From Amycolatopsis viridis (lineage in GTDB: Bacteria; Actinomycetota; Actinomycetes; Mycobacteriales; Pseudonocardiaceae), in NCBI RefSeq assembly GCF_011758765.1, contig NZ_JAANOU010000001.1, forward strand, positions 5,620,262-5,684,261: a DNA stretch of 64,000 bases, given 5' to 3'. Both the position numbers and the translations under genes were made by a program. The notes beneath the pieces are model-generated. The model worked only from the letters and a program-made list of their open reading frames with translations, had not been told where the DNA came from and did no database searches. Positions 36,100-45,416 of this stretch are shown piece by piece; within the stretch, counting starts at the first letter, position 1, and the number at the start of each line of letters is the position of its first letter.

Positions 36100-36105
36100 A
36101 CGCTA
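36100..36105 (-). promoter_or_regulatory. -10 element for the LLM oxidoreductase gene
   Basis: TAGCGT on the minus strand, six bases before the GTG at 36093, in the 63-bp region shared with the divergent HAD gene. On the plus strand GACAAT (36145-36150) lies six bases before the HAD GTG and may be its -10. Confidence 0.4.
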
Positions 36106-36156
36106 GCGGTCAGCACCGACGATTCGGCGGGCCGCACCTCAAGGGACAATGGGGGT

Positions 36157-36972
36157 GTGGACAAACCCCTGCTGATCGCCTCGGACGTGGACGGCACCCT
36201 GCTCGACCCGATGGAACGCATGTCGCCACGCACCGCGGCGGTGCTGCGCCGCGCCGGCGAGGCGGGGGTTCCGGTCGTGCTCGCCACCGGCCGCCCGCCG
36301 CGCTGGATCCCGGCCGTCGCCGAGCCCGGCGGGCTGACCGGGTACGCGGTCTGCGCCAACGGCGCCGTGCTGTACGACATCGCCGCCGACGAAGTGGTGA
36401 GCGTGCACGGCGCGCTGGAGCCGATGCTGCTCACCGACGCGGTCGGCGAGCTGAGCAAGGTGCTGCCGGGCTGCGGGTTCGCCGCGGAGCGGGTCGGCAG
36501 GCGCGCCCTCGACCCCGAGGTGCAGCACCTGGTCGTCGAGCACGGCTACCGCAACCCGTGGGGCGACGGCGAGGGCGCGCGGGTGTCGCGGGCCGAGATC
36601 GTCGGTCGTCCGGCGGTGAAGCTGCTGGTCAGCCACCCGGACATGACCTCGGACGAGATGGCCCGCGCGGCCAGGGCGGTGCTCGACGAGTCGGTGGACA
36701 TCACGTTCTCGGCGAGCGGCGGGCTGATCGAGATCGCCGCGCACGGCATCACCAAGGCAACCGGGCTGGCCGAGGTCGCGGAGCGGTTCGCGGTGCCGGT
36801 CGAGCGGATCATCGCGTTCGGCGACATGCCCAACGACGTGGAGATGCTGAAGTGGGCCGGGCACGGCGTGGCGATGGCGAACGCGCACCCCGACGTCCTC
36901 GCCGTCGCCGACGAGGTAACCAGCCCGAACAGCGAGGACGGCGTCGCGCAGGTGCTCGAACGCTGGTTCTAG
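36157..36972 (+). CDS. HAD-superfamily phosphatase, Cof type (Rv3813c-type)
   Basis: 271 residues from GTG 36157; the long frame upstream is antisense to the oxidoreductase. Cof-type HAD motifs are complete: ASDVDGTLLDP (nucleophile Asp), VLATGRPPRW, a lysine in PAVKLLVSH, and FGDMPNDVEML. A C2 cap lies between motifs. It dephosphorylates small metabolites such as sugar phosphates in known relatives. A similar HAD gene (Rv3813c) lies near glf in M. tuberculosis. Its TAG overlaps the stop of the convergent GT-C gene. Confidence 0.93.
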   Translation: MDKPLLIASDVDGTLLDPMERMSPRTAAVLRRAGEAGVPVVLATGRPPRWIPAVAEPGGLTGYAVCANGAVLYDIAADEVVSVHGALEPMLLTDAVGELSKVLPGCGFAAERVGRRALDPEVQHLVVEHGYRNPWGDGEGARVSRAEIVGRPAVKLLVSHPDMTSDEMARAARAVLDESVDITFSASGGLIEIAAHGITKATGLAEVAERFAVPVERIIAFGDMPNDVEMLKWAGHGVAMANAHPDVLAVADEVTSPNSEDGVAQVLERWF

Positions 36973-38315
36973 GGGCAGGGCACGTAGGTCAGCTTGCCGT
37001 CGCCGGCGAGCTGGGCGAGCAGCCGGGACTCCACGTCGCCGCGCAGGTAGATCGTGAGCCAGCCGAGGCCACCGCGCTGGAACGTGGCGACCTCGTACCG
37101 CTGGGCGTACTGCTCGGCGATGCCGCAGTCCTGCGCCCGCACGTACCAGGCCAGGGGTGCGGCGAGCACCGGCAGGCCGAAGTGCGCGACCGGCGCGTAC
37201 TCGTCCACCGGCCCGGACGCGGTGACCCCGGTGATCCGCATCCGTGAGCCCGCGCGGAAGGCGAGTGCCGCGTTGCCGGACGTGTCGATCACCGAGCCCG
37301 CCGGGAGCCGGTCACGCAGCCAGTGCCCGATCTCGGTGGTCTGCGCCAGCCGCTCGCGGTCGGCGTGCACGACCTGCTGCACCGCGAAGGCGACCGGCAC
37401 GCTGACCGCGCACAGCACGAGCGCGACCAGCGGCACGACCCGTCGCTCGGCCAGGCTCCGCCGCGGTCGCGGCGCAGGCTGGTTCCGGCGCTCCCCGGCC
37501 TTCGCACACAGCACGGCCACCCCGACCGCGGCCAGGGTGCACAGCAGGAACCCGTACGGCAGCTGGGCCGGCGCCGGCCACGCCGATCTGCCGCGGCCGT
37601 AGTAGGTCGCCTCCCACACCCACCACGGCACGAGGAACACCAGCGCGCCCAGCAGGTACCCGGCGGGGGCCCACCAGCTGGAGCGGCGCCGCACCGCGGT
37701 CAGCACCAGCCACAGCTCACCCAGCACCGCGAGGACCGCGCCGTCGGAGCGGGTCATCACGGCCAGCGCGGCGAGCACCCCCGCGACCAGCGGGTGCCCG
37801 GCGGTCAGGGCCAGGCACACGGCCAGCACGAGCAGGACGAAAAGCGGCGTCTCGGTACCGGCCAGCCCGTGGGCGGCGAGGATGCTCGCGCCGGCCGTCA
37901 GCAGCGCCGCGACCACCGCGGCCCCGCGGGCGAACCGCTCCGCCAGCAGGTACGCCAGGACGACGCAGCCCAGCGTCGCGGCGATGCCGAGGACGACCGC
38001 TCCGGTCACGATGTCCACACCGAACGCCGCACCCGGCAGCGTGACCAGGACCAGCCACAAGAAGTTCGGCAGGCCCTGGGTCTGCTCGCCGATCGTGTAG
38101 ACCGCGCCGTAGCCCTCCGCGATGTTGCGCGCGTAGCGGAAGGTGACGAACGCGTCGTCCGGCACGGTCGCCACGACGATCTGCAGGACCAGGGCGAACA
38201 CCAGCGCGAGCACCACGATCCAGGCCCGGTGGGCGCGCCCGTCGCCGACCCGCGGCCACACCGCGATCGCGACCCCCGCCAGCGTCAGCCACGCGGCGAC
38301 CAGGGCACCAGGCAC
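36969..38315 (-). CDS. AftB-like GT-C arabinofuranosyltransferase (candidate)
   Basis: 448 residues, with about nine transmembrane helices. The first periplasmic loop carries the acidic GT-C motif in the AftB form: VPDDAFVTFRYARNIAEGYG followed by QTQGLPNFLW. AftB caps arabinan with terminal beta-1,2-linked arabinofuranose from decaprenyl-phosphoryl-arabinose. This protein is much shorter than AftB of M. tuberculosis (about 627), mainly in the C-terminal domain, so it could instead be another polyprenol-dependent GT-C enzyme. GGAGGGTGAG lies just before the GTG start. Confidence 0.72.
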   Translation of the reverse strand: MPGALVAAWLTLAGVAIAVWPRVGDGRAHRAWIVVLALVFALVLQIVVATVPDDAFVTFRYARNIAEGYGAVYTIGEQTQGLPNFLWLVLVTLPGAAFGVDIVTGAVVLGIAATLGCVVLAYLLAERFARGAAVVAALLTAGASILAAHGLAGTETPLFVLLVLAVCLALTAGHPLVAGVLAALAVMTRSDGAVLAVLGELWLVLTAVRRRSSWWAPAGYLLGALVFLVPWWVWEATYYGRGRSAWPAPAQLPYGFLLCTLAAVGVAVLCAKAGERRNQPAPRPRRSLAERRVVPLVALVLCAVSVPVAFAVQQVVHADRERLAQTTEIGHWLRDRLPAGSVIDTSGNAALAFRAGSRMRITGVTASGPVDEYAPVAHFGLPVLAAPLAWYVRAQDCGIAEQYAQRYEVATFQRGGLGWLTIYLRGDVESRLLAQLAGDGKLTYVPCP

Positions 38316-38404
38316 TTCTCACCCTCCGTGACGCCGCTCCACCCTCTCCGTCAGTATCGTTCTCGCGCACGAATTGTTTCGGCCTCGATACTTTTGGCGG
38401 ACCC

Positions 38405-40261
38405 TTGCCCATCCCGATGAGCGCTCCCGGCGCCGCCGCGACGATCGCGGTGTACCTGCTGGTGCTGTTCGCGCCCGGCCTGCTGATCGGCGCGCTCGCC
38501 GGTGCCCGCGGATGGCGTCTGGCGGGGCTGGCGCCGCTGCTGACGTACTTCGCCGCCGGGCTGGCCGGGCCGTGGTACGCCCAGTTCGGTATCCCGTTCA
38601 ACGTCCCGAGCTTCCTGGTGGCCGTGCTGGTGCCGGCCGCGATCGCGTTCCTGGTGGGCCGCCGCCGGGCCGCCGAGCCGGGCGCGTGGGACCGGCGCGG
38701 GCACCTCGCGGTCGCGCTCTGCCTGCTGGCGGGCGCGGCGGTCGGCGCACGCACCGTGCTGACCGGCATCGGGCCGCTCAACGCCGTGTCGCAGGGGTTC
38801 GACGCGGTGTACCACGGCAACGGCATCCGCTACATCGCCGAGACCGGCGACGGCAGCCTGATGGGCACCGGGACGGTCAACTGGTACCCGAACGGGTCGT
38901 TCTACCCGAACGCCTACCACCTGGTCGGGTCGATCGTGTACCGGCTGACCGGCGCGGAGATCCCGGCGGTGCTCAACGCGAACACCGTGCTGCTGCCCGG
39001 GTTGCTGGCGTTGTCGCTGGTCGTGCTGGTACGGGCGTTCCGGGGCCGGGCGGTGCTGGCCGGGGCGGTCGCGCTGGTGTGCGTCGCGCCGGTGACACTG
39101 CTGTACGAGGCGCTCGACTTCGGGCCGCTGCTGCCGTTCCTGCTGGGGATCGCGCTGACGCCGCTGATCGCGGTGGTGCTCGACGGCTACCTGCGGCGCC
39201 CCGCGCCGGACAGCGGTTTCCTGCTGGTCGCGTCCGCGGTCGGACTGCTGACCATCCACTCCTCGACGCTGTTCGGCGGCCTGCTGTTCGCGTTGCCGCT
39301 GCTGGTGAGCCGGTGGCGGCAGCTGTGGCGGCTGCTGCCGATCGCGGTGGCCGGGCTGCTGCTCGGGTGGCTCCAGCTGTTCGGGGCGATCGGGCTGGCC
39401 GCCGGGCCGCTGCCGTACAACGGGTGGCCGACGGCCGCGTCGGCGAACACCGCGGTCGGCATCCTGCTCACGTTCGAGCACGTGGCACCGCATCCGCAGC
39501 TGTGGCTGTCGGCGGCGCTGGTGCTCGGGATCGTGCGGTGGCAGCGGCTGGGGTCCCTGCGGTGGGTGGCCGGGACGGCGCTGCTGTTCGGCGTGTTCGC
39601 GGTGGCGGTGTTGTCCTCGGGGAACCCGCTGGTCAAGGCGGTGTCGCGGCCGTGGTGGAACGATCCGTACCGGTTCATCGCGATGGCGGCGATCCCGAGC
39701 TGCCTGCTGGCCGCGCACGGGCTGGCGGAGATCCAGCGGTGGCTGCGGGACCTGGCCCCGCGCCGGGCCTGGGTGGCCGGTGTGGTCACGCTGGCGGGCT
39801 TCGCAGTCGCGACCCACGGCCTGTACTCGACGTCGAACGCCGACGTCGTACGGACGGGGTACGCCGCCGAGGGCGACCTCCCGCTGAACCGGGGTGAGGC
39901 GCAGGCGATGCTGGAGTTGGGGAAGCTCGCCGCGCCGGGGGACTGGGCCATGAACGACCGGGCCGACGGGACGGCGTGGACCTACGCGCTGAGCGGGGTG
40001 CGCCCGGTCGCCGGCCACTTCGACCCGGCCGTACCGCCCGCGGACGCCGTGCTGCTCGCCGCCCACTTCCGCGAATACGAGACGAACCCGCTGGTGCGGG
40101 AAGCGGTGCAGCGGCTGCACATCAGGTGGGTGATCGTCGGGCACGGCGGCTACCCGCGCGGCGCCGAACGCCCACCCGGCCTGCGGGACCTGGACGGGCT
40201 GCCGTTCCTGACGGTCGCCTACCGCAACGCGGACGCGGTGGTGTACGAGCTGGTGCGCTGA
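38405..40261 (+). CDS. DUF6541-type polytopic membrane protein
   Basis: 618 residues from TTG 38405 (ATG 38417 is the alternative, four codons in). The N-terminal 480 residues form about twelve transmembrane helices, starting LLVLFAPGLLIGALAG. A large first loop contains GFDAVYHGNGIRYIAETGD and WYPNGSFYPNAYHLVG, the DUF6541 pattern. A 150-residue C-domain follows (DWAMNDRADGTAWTYALSG, RWVIVGHGGYPRGAE). This layout fits a GT-C-like enzyme. M. tuberculosis Rv3779, in the same chromosomal neighbourhood, appears to be of this type; I state that from memory. Its last 43 bases overlap the convergent flippase-like gene. Confidence 0.82.
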   Translation: MPIPMSAPGAAATIAVYLLVLFAPGLLIGALAGARGWRLAGLAPLLTYFAAGLAGPWYAQFGIPFNVPSFLVAVLVPAAIAFLVGRRRAAEPGAWDRRGHLAVALCLLAGAAVGARTVLTGIGPLNAVSQGFDAVYHGNGIRYIAETGDGSLMGTGTVNWYPNGSFYPNAYHLVGSIVYRLTGAEIPAVLNANTVLLPGLLALSLVVLVRAFRGRAVLAGAVALVCVAPVTLLYEALDFGPLLPFLLGIALTPLIAVVLDGYLRRPAPDSGFLLVASAVGLLTIHSSTLFGGLLFALPLLVSRWRQLWRLLPIAVAGLLLGWLQLFGAIGLAAGPLPYNGWPTAASANTAVGILLTFEHVAPHPQLWLSAALVLGIVRWQRLGSLRWVAGTALLFGVFAVAVLSSGNPLVKAVSRPWWNDPYRFIAMAAIPSCLLAAHGLAEIQRWLRDLAPRRAWVAGVVTLAGFAVATHGLYSTSNADVVRTGYAAEGDLPLNRGEAQAMLELGKLAAPGDWAMNDRADGTAWTYALSGVRPVAGHFDPAVPPADAVLLAAHFREYETNPLVREAVQRLHIRWVIVGHGGYPRGAERPPGLRDLDGLPFLTVAYRNADAVVYELVR

Positions 40262-41112
40262 CCGGCGACCGCGAGCAGCGCGGTCAGCACGTCGGCCACC
40301 GTGAACATCACCCGGGAGACCAGGGCGAACGCCAGCGCCTGCCCGGTGGTGAACCCGGCCGTGCCGAGCAGGGCCACCAGCACGGCCTCGCGGACACCGG
40401 CGCCGCTGGGCAGCAGGAACGCGAAGGTGCCCGCGGTCATGGCGATCGCCATCGCGCCGACGCAGGACGGGAAACCCAGCGACGGGGCGAGCAGCCACAG
40501 GTGCAGGCCCTGCAGCGACCACCCCAGCACCGAGGCCCCGAACGCCCGGCCGATCGCCGGCAGGCGCAACGGCCGTGGCTGCGGTTCGCGACGCAGCACG
40601 CGCAGCACCAGCCCGGTGCCCCAGGACAGGACGCGCGGGTGCAGCGCCACCAGCCCGATCGGCAGCAGCACCAGCAACCACCGGGCCGCGCCGGCGACCG
40701 GCAACGCGAACACCGACAGCAGCAGCGCGGCGACCAGTCCGATGCCGAACTGCACGAGCGAACCGGTGAAGATCCGCGCCCGGGACACACCGGCCTTGCG
40801 GCCCAGTTCCATCTGCAGCAGGTACGCCCACACCGACCCCGGCACGTACTTGCCCAGCTGCCCGACCAGGCAGATCCGCGCGCCGCGCCGGTACCCGACC
40901 CGGTCGCCGAGGCCGTCGACCACCACCTGCCAGCCGTAGGTCGACACCGCGATGCTCGCGACCAGCGCGGCGAGGCTCAGCACCGCCGCCGGCCAGGCGA
41001 TCGAGTGCAGCGTGTGCCAGAACTGCGCCCAGTCGGCGACCAGCACCCGCACCACGAACGCGGCCACGACGGCCAGCGCCACCCAGCGGGCGGCGTCGAG
41101 GAGTCGGTTCAT
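40219..41112 (-). CDS. Lysylphosphatidylglycerol-synthase-type membrane protein (UPF0104), flippase-like
   Basis: 297 residues from ATG 41112, five bases after the LuxC-like stop. Seven to eight helices in the UPF0104/LPG-synthase N-domain pattern: FRVL-like first helix, then VGQLGKYVPGSVWAYLLQMELGRKAGVSRAR, a family hallmark, and FLLPSGAGVREAVLVALL near the end. Such domains flip lipids or lipid-linked sugars; no aminoacyl-transferase domain is present. As the last gene of the acyl-modification operon it is the likely exporter of that operon's lipid product. Overlaps the convergent DUF6541 gene by 43 bases. Confidence 0.88.
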   Translation of the reverse strand: MNRLLDAARWVALAVVAAFVVRVLVADWAQFWHTLHSIAWPAAVLSLAALVASIAVSTYGWQVVVDGLGDRVGYRRGARICLVGQLGKYVPGSVWAYLLQMELGRKAGVSRARIFTGSLVQFGIGLVAALLLSVFALPVAGAARWLLVLLPIGLVALHPRVLSWGTGLVLRVLRREPQPRPLRLPAIGRAFGASVLGWSLQGLHLWLLAPSLGFPSCVGAMAIAMTAGTFAFLLPSGAGVREAVLVALLGTAGFTTGQALAFALVSRVMFTVADVLTALLAVAGQRTSSYTTASALR

Positions 41113-41117
41113 CGCGG

Positions 41118-42311
41118 TCAGACGGTAACAGTGACGATTCTGGTGAATTCGGCGAGGAGGTGGTAGCCGTCCCACACCGGCGCGAACTTCAGTGCCGATC
41201 CGAACGGCACCAGGCGGTCCACTCCGGACAGTTGGCGGGCGAACGCGATCAGCTCCGCGCGGGAAAAACCGAAATGCGTGATCGTCTGATCGCGGCGGAC
41301 AACTTTCGGTACCAATTCGTCCAGCGTCGAAACGCTCGACTGGGTGAGTACGCCCGCGCCCAGCCAATCCCGGATCACATCCGGTGCCTCCAACGTGGTC
41401 AGGGCCGGGCTGTCGAACGCGATGCGCGCGGCCCGCCCGTCGGCCGCCGCGCCATAGGCACCGACCCGGTTCTGCACCGCCATCGCCGGCTCGGGGTCCG
41501 CCGCGACCTCGGCCAGCATCGCCCGGAACTCGCCGGCGTGCGAGCCGCCGACCCAGTACACCCCGCGCGGGGAGGCGCACGCCGCCTGGTCGAACCAGAA
41601 CACGTCGTTGCGGAACCCCTCGACGGCGGCACGCCGTTCCGCCTGGGACGCCCGGGCCCAGCCGTCGGCGGAAATGATCGCGAACGACGACCGGTCCGGG
41701 AACGTCAGGTCACGCGCGTGCGGGGCCAGCTCGAACCGCCGCAGGGCACGCACCGAGGCGTCCCCGCCCCACAGGACCCGCAGGTCCGCGGCGGCCGACA
41801 GGGCGGCCGTCACCGCGTCGTCCCGGTCGTAGGTGACGATCCGCTGCGACGCGCGGACCGGGTCGCCCGGCACCCCCGGCACCCCCGGCAATGCCGCCCG
41901 CATCGCGTCCAGCACCGCGTCCGCGGCCCCGGCCGCCCGCGGCGACAACCGCACGATGTTCCGGTTGCCGGCGAGCGCGGACAACGCCCACGAGTACACG
42001 AAGATCGTGTCCACGTTGGCCGGTGGCACGTGGAACACCAGGCCGCGCGGCAGGCGCAGCTCGTCGTCCGCCAGCCGGGCCAGCGCCCGCCGGATCCCGC
42101 CCCGGCGCAGGAAGAACCCCAGCGACGCCAGTTCCGGATACGCCCGCGCCACCGCCGGGGCGAGCAGCGCGCGCGCGAACCGGCCGAGAAAGTCCACGAC
42201 CCGCTCGTCCCCCACCGCCAGCGCGGGAGCCGAGCGCACCTCGTCCAGCAGCGCGGTGACCTCCACGACGGCACCGACCTCGCCGGTCTCGACCGGGAAC
42301 AGCTGCCTCAT
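41118..42311 (-). CDS. LuxC-family acyl-CoA/acyl-protein reductase
   Basis: 397 residues, ATG overlapping the LuxE-like stop (ATGA). The aldehyde-dehydrogenase-like LuxC fold is shown by GLVFHVPPANVDTIFVYSWALSALAGN (cofactor site), VRLSPRAAG, and FWFDQAACASPRGVYWVGG around residue 244 with the catalytic cysteine. LuxC reduces an activated acyl group to an aldehyde with NADPH. No luciferase genes are present, so the product must serve another purpose, perhaps a fatty aldehyde or alcohol for the acylated sugar built by this operon. Length is shorter than Vibrio LuxC (about 480). Confidence 0.88.
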   Translation of the reverse strand: MRQLFPVETGEVGAVVEVTALLDEVRSAPALAVGDERVVDFLGRFARALLAPAVARAYPELASLGFFLRRGGIRRALARLADDELRLPRGLVFHVPPANVDTIFVYSWALSALAGNRNIVRLSPRAAGAADAVLDAMRAALPGVPGVPGDPVRASQRIVTYDRDDAVTAALSAAADLRVLWGGDASVRALRRFELAPHARDLTFPDRSSFAIISADGWARASQAERRAAVEGFRNDVFWFDQAACASPRGVYWVGGSHAGEFRAMLAEVAADPEPAMAVQNRVGAYGAAADGRAARIAFDSPALTTLEAPDVIRDWLGAGVLTQSSVSTLDELVPKVVRRDQTITHFGFSRAELIAFARQLSGVDRLVPFGSALKFAPVWDGYHLLAEFTRIVTVTV

Positions 42312-43315
42312 GCGGCCGGCGCTCCGAACGTGTCGGAGCAGCCGCGCACCTCGGCCTTCGGCAGCCGGCCCAGCACGGAGAACCGTTTGCCGGGCCGCTC
42401 GCCGTCGTCAACGCCGTGGCACACCCCGAGGTCCTCGGTCAGCAGCACGTGCCCGGGATACGAACGCGGCAACGTGCTCACGACCTCGATCACGCCGGGA
42501 ACCCCGACCGGCTGCTCCGCGAACGTCACCGGGTCGCGGATGATCACGTCGGCGAAGTCCGGGCAGTACAGGCCGTCACCGGCGGCGCCCTCCACGAACA
42601 CCGTGCCGATCTGCTCGACCATGCCGTAATAGTTGTGGATCCGCCGCAACCCGGTGTCCGCGGCGAAGGCGCGGCGGAAGGTCGCGTTGTCCACCGCCTG
42701 GTCGGCGAGCTTCTTCCAGCCGCCGGAGTGCAGCAGGATCCCGTTCGACAGGTCGAACCCGTGCTCGCGCGCCATCCGGTACAGGTACCGCCACACCATG
42801 AAGGTGAACCCGAAGATCAGGAACGGTTCGTCCCCGTGGCGCGCCAGGAACCCGCGCACCGCCTCGACGTCCGGCTCGTCGTGCTCGTCGAGGACGTAGA
42901 CGTGCTTGCGCCCGAAGTTCGCCATGCCGAGCACGCCGGCGCCGCGGGCGGAGAACGTGCGCCGGTCCTGCACCACCCCGGCGGTGTCCACCATCAGCAT
43001 CGGCAACCGCCGCGGGCCGAGCACCGTTTGCAGCGTCGCAGCCAGGTGCTGGGTCTGCGCGGCCGCCGCCGCCCGGTCGAGGAAGATCCGCGACGGCGCG
43101 CCGGTGGTGCCGGAGGAGGTGAGGACCTTGAACACCTCCTCGTCCGGGATGCTCTTCAGCTCGTGCGTCTTGAACAGCCGGACCGGCAGCCACGGCAGGT
43201 CCGCCACGGACTCGAACTCCCCGCCCGCGCCCAGCGCGGTGAGGATCCGGTCGTAGGCCGCGCAGCGCGCCCGGTGGTGGGCGGTGAGCGCGGTCAGCTC
43301 GGCGAGCAGGCTCAT
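42308..43315 (-). CDS. LuxE-family acyl-protein synthetase
   Basis: 335 residues; the ATG at 43315 overlaps the AMP-ligase stop (ATGA). It belongs to the LuxE branch of adenylate-forming enzymes: LPVRLFKTHELKSIP, the phosphate loop VLTSSGTTGAPSRIFLD, IHNYYGMVEQIGTVF, and the C-terminal GHVLLTEDLGVCHG with DGERPGKRFSVLGRLPKAEVRGCSD. LuxE activates a fatty acid and passes it through its own cysteine to LuxC. The cysteine in the C-terminal VRGCSDTF is the likely acyl site. LuxE and LuxC genes are adjacent and overlapping here, as expected for a reductase complex. Confidence 0.88.
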   Translation of the reverse strand: MSLLAELTALTAHHRARCAAYDRILTALGAGGEFESVADLPWLPVRLFKTHELKSIPDEEVFKVLTSSGTTGAPSRIFLDRAAAAAQTQHLAATLQTVLGPRRLPMLMVDTAGVVQDRRTFSARGAGVLGMANFGRKHVYVLDEHDEPDVEAVRGFLARHGDEPFLIFGFTFMVWRYLYRMAREHGFDLSNGILLHSGGWKKLADQAVDNATFRRAFAADTGLRRIHNYYGMVEQIGTVFVEGAAGDGLYCPDFADVIIRDPVTFAEQPVGVPGVIEVVSTLPRSYPGHVLLTEDLGVCHGVDDGERPGKRFSVLGRLPKAEVRGCSDTFGAPAA

Positions 43316-44712
43316 ACCTGGTCCGCCAGCGCCTGGTAGTCGATCTTCCCGCTGGCCAGCAGCGGGATCGTGTCGATGGAGCGCACGTCGAAACCGGACG
43401 CGTGCAGGTGCAGCCGTTCCGCCAGCGCCCGGGACGCGGCCTTGCCGGTGTCCGCGGTGATGCCCTCGGCGAACAGCACGACCTTGTCGTCGGCCGGGAC
43501 CGCGGCCACGATGTCGATGCCCAGCCCGGTCGCGCGCGTGGCCTGCTCGAGGTCGTCCAGGCTGATCCGGTTGCCGAACACCTTGCCGATCCGCTTGAGC
43601 CGTCCGGTGACGAACAGGAACCCCTCCTCGTCGAGGTAGCCGAGGTCGCCGGTGGGCAGCACGCCGCCGCACTCGTCGCCCAGCGCGAGCTGCCCGGCCG
43701 TCGAGGCGTAGCCCATCATCACGTTCGGCCCGTGGTAGACGATCTCGCCGGTGATCTTGGGGTGGGTGGTGTCACCTCCGTCCGGGCGGCGGATCGCGAA
43801 CCGCCCACCGGGCAGCGCCGGACCGACCGAGCCGATCTTCTCGGCGAGCCGCTCCGACGGCATGATCGCCATCCGCGGCGCGGCCTCGGTCTGGCCGTAC
43901 ATCACGAACAACCGGCCGCCCGCCGAGCGCATGAGCGTGTCGAACTCGGCGATCAGTTCGGGCCGCATGCGACCGCCGGCCTGGGTGAGCGTGTGCACCC
44001 CGGGGTTGGCGGTGGGGTCGAACTTCAGGCGCCGCAGCACCTCGTAGTGGTAGGGCACGCCGGCGACCGACGTGCACTCGTGCGCGGTGACGGCGTCCCA
44101 GAAGCCGCGGCCGAGGATGCCGTCCCGTTCGACGACCACGGTCGCGCCGCTGGCCAGGTGCGAGTTGAGCACCGACAGTCCGTAGCTGTAGTGCAGCGGC
44201 AGCGTGGTGGGCGCGACCTCGCGCTCGTCGATGCCGAGCACGTCGGCGATGGCGTGCGCGTTGGTCAGGACGGCCGTGCGGGACAACCGGACCAGCTTCG
44301 GGTTGCCGGTCGAGCCGCTGGTGGGCAGCAGCACGGCGAGGTCGGGGTGCGGGCGGATGCCGTCGGGGTCCCGGCGGAGCCAGTGCCCGCCGCCGGCGGC
44401 CCGGTACCCGTCCGGCGGCGCGGCGGCGGGCGCGCCGAGCACCGCGGCCGGGTGGAACCGCTCGATCAGGCCGGTCAGCACCGGCACGTCGAGCGCGGGG
44501 TCGATGAGCGCGACCGCGCGGGACGCCGCCATGGCCGCGAGGTAGGTGAGCACGCTGGGCAGGTCCACGGCGGTGCGGGCGAACAGCACGCCGTCCGGCA
44601 GGGCGGCGAGTTCGCCGGCGCGCCGCTCGACCTCGCCGGTCAGCGCGGCGCCGCCGAGCACGGTGCCGCTCGCCGCGTCGACGAGCCGGGCGCCGGGGGC
44701 CAGCAGGGTCAC
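43312..44712 (-). CDS. AMP-dependent acyl ligase, probably loads the operon's ACP
   Basis: 466 residues, starting at a GTG overlapping the SDR stop (GTGA). ANL-superfamily motifs: LPTSGSTGNPKLVRLSR (P-loop), VMYGQTEAAPRM, and PTGDLGYLDEEGFLFVTGRLKRIGKVFGNRIS hinge, with the catalytic lysine in LLASGKIDYQALADQV at the end. It is shorter than typical acyl-CoA synthetases and has a reduced N-domain (the LARTAVDLPSVLTYLAAMAA part is compact). With a dedicated ACP two genes upstream, it probably activates a free acid and loads it on ACP. Confidence 0.9.
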   Translation of the reverse strand: MTLLAPGARLVDAASGTVLGGAALTGEVERRAGELAALPDGVLFARTAVDLPSVLTYLAAMAASRAVALIDPALDVPVLTGLIERFHPAAVLGAPAAAPPDGYRAAGGGHWLRRDPDGIRPHPDLAVLLPTSGSTGNPKLVRLSRTAVLTNAHAIADVLGIDEREVAPTTLPLHYSYGLSVLNSHLASGATVVVERDGILGRGFWDAVTAHECTSVAGVPYHYEVLRRLKFDPTANPGVHTLTQAGGRMRPELIAEFDTLMRSAGGRLFVMYGQTEAAPRMAIMPSERLAEKIGSVGPALPGGRFAIRRPDGGDTTHPKITGEIVYHGPNVMMGYASTAGQLALGDECGGVLPTGDLGYLDEEGFLFVTGRLKRIGKVFGNRISLDDLEQATRATGLGIDIVAAVPADDKVVLFAEGITADTGKAASRALAERLHLHASGFDVRSIDTIPLLASGKIDYQALADQV

Positions 44713-45416
44713 AGCACCATCCCTCCGTCGACGCCGAGCACCTGGCCGGTGACGTAGGACGCCCCGTCGCCGGCGAGGAAGACGATCGCGTTCGCGACCT
44801 CCTCGGCGCGGCCGCGTCGTCCCAGCGCGGTGTCCGGATCGGCGATCCCGGCCGTCATCTCGGTGTCGATCACGCCGGGGGCGACCGCGTTGACGCGGAT
44901 GCCGAAGCGGCCGAGTTCCTTGGCCGCGCTCTTCGCGATGTTCGCGACCGCGGCCTTCGACGCCGCGTACGCGGTCTGGCCGGCGGCGCCGCGTTCGCCG
45001 ACGACGGAGGCCAGCACGACGATGGACCCGGAGCGAGCACGGGTCATCGCGCGTGCCGCGGCCTGCACGGTGTGGATCGTCCCGGCGACGTTGGTGGACA
45101 GGACCGCGTCGACGTCACGCACCATGCCCAGCACGCCCTCGGCGTAGATCCCGGCGTTGGCGACGACCACGTCCAGCCGCCCGTGCTCCTTCGCCGCACC
45201 CCGCACCACCGAGGCCACGGCCCTGGCGTCGGTGACGTCCAGCGCGACCCCGGTGACCGGCCCGGACACCGACGCGGCGACTTCCTTGGCCCGGGCCTCG
45301 TCGCGCCCGGTGAGCACCACCGCGGCACCCGCACCGGCGAGCGCGCGCACAGTGGCCAGGCCGATGCCGCGGGTGCCGCCGGTGACCAGCGCGACCCGGC
45401 CGCGCAGGTCAGGCAC
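44709..45416 (-). CDS. FabG-like short-chain dehydrogenase
   Basis: 235 residues, with a GTG start overlapping the ACP stop by eight bases. Classical SDR motifs: VTGGTRGIGLATVRAL, ANAGIYAEG in place of NNAG, VVLASVVGERG (Ser), YAASKAAVANIAK (Tyr-x3-Lys), and the C-terminal SYVTGQVLGVDGGMVL of FabG types. In this operon it probably reduces a 3-keto acyl-ACP to the 3-hydroxy form, or sets a keto/hydroxy state on the acyl chain before transfer by the LpxA-like enzyme. Confidence 0.9.
   Translation of the reverse strand: MPDLRGRVALVTGGTRGIGLATVRALAGAGAAVVLTGRDEARAKEVAASVSGPVTGVALDVTDARAVASVVRGAAKEHGRLDVVVANAGIYAEGVLGMVRDVDAVLSTNVAGTIHTVQAAARAMTRARSGSIVVLASVVGERGAAGQTAYAASKAAVANIAKSAAKELGRFGIRVNAVAPGVIDTEMTAGIADPDTALGRRGRAEEVANAIVFLAGDGASYVTGQVLGVDGGMVL

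Noticed and set aside
41118..43315. Bioluminescence operon.
   Set aside because: LuxC and LuxE homologues are present but no luciferase subunits; the operon context is ACP and sugar acylation.
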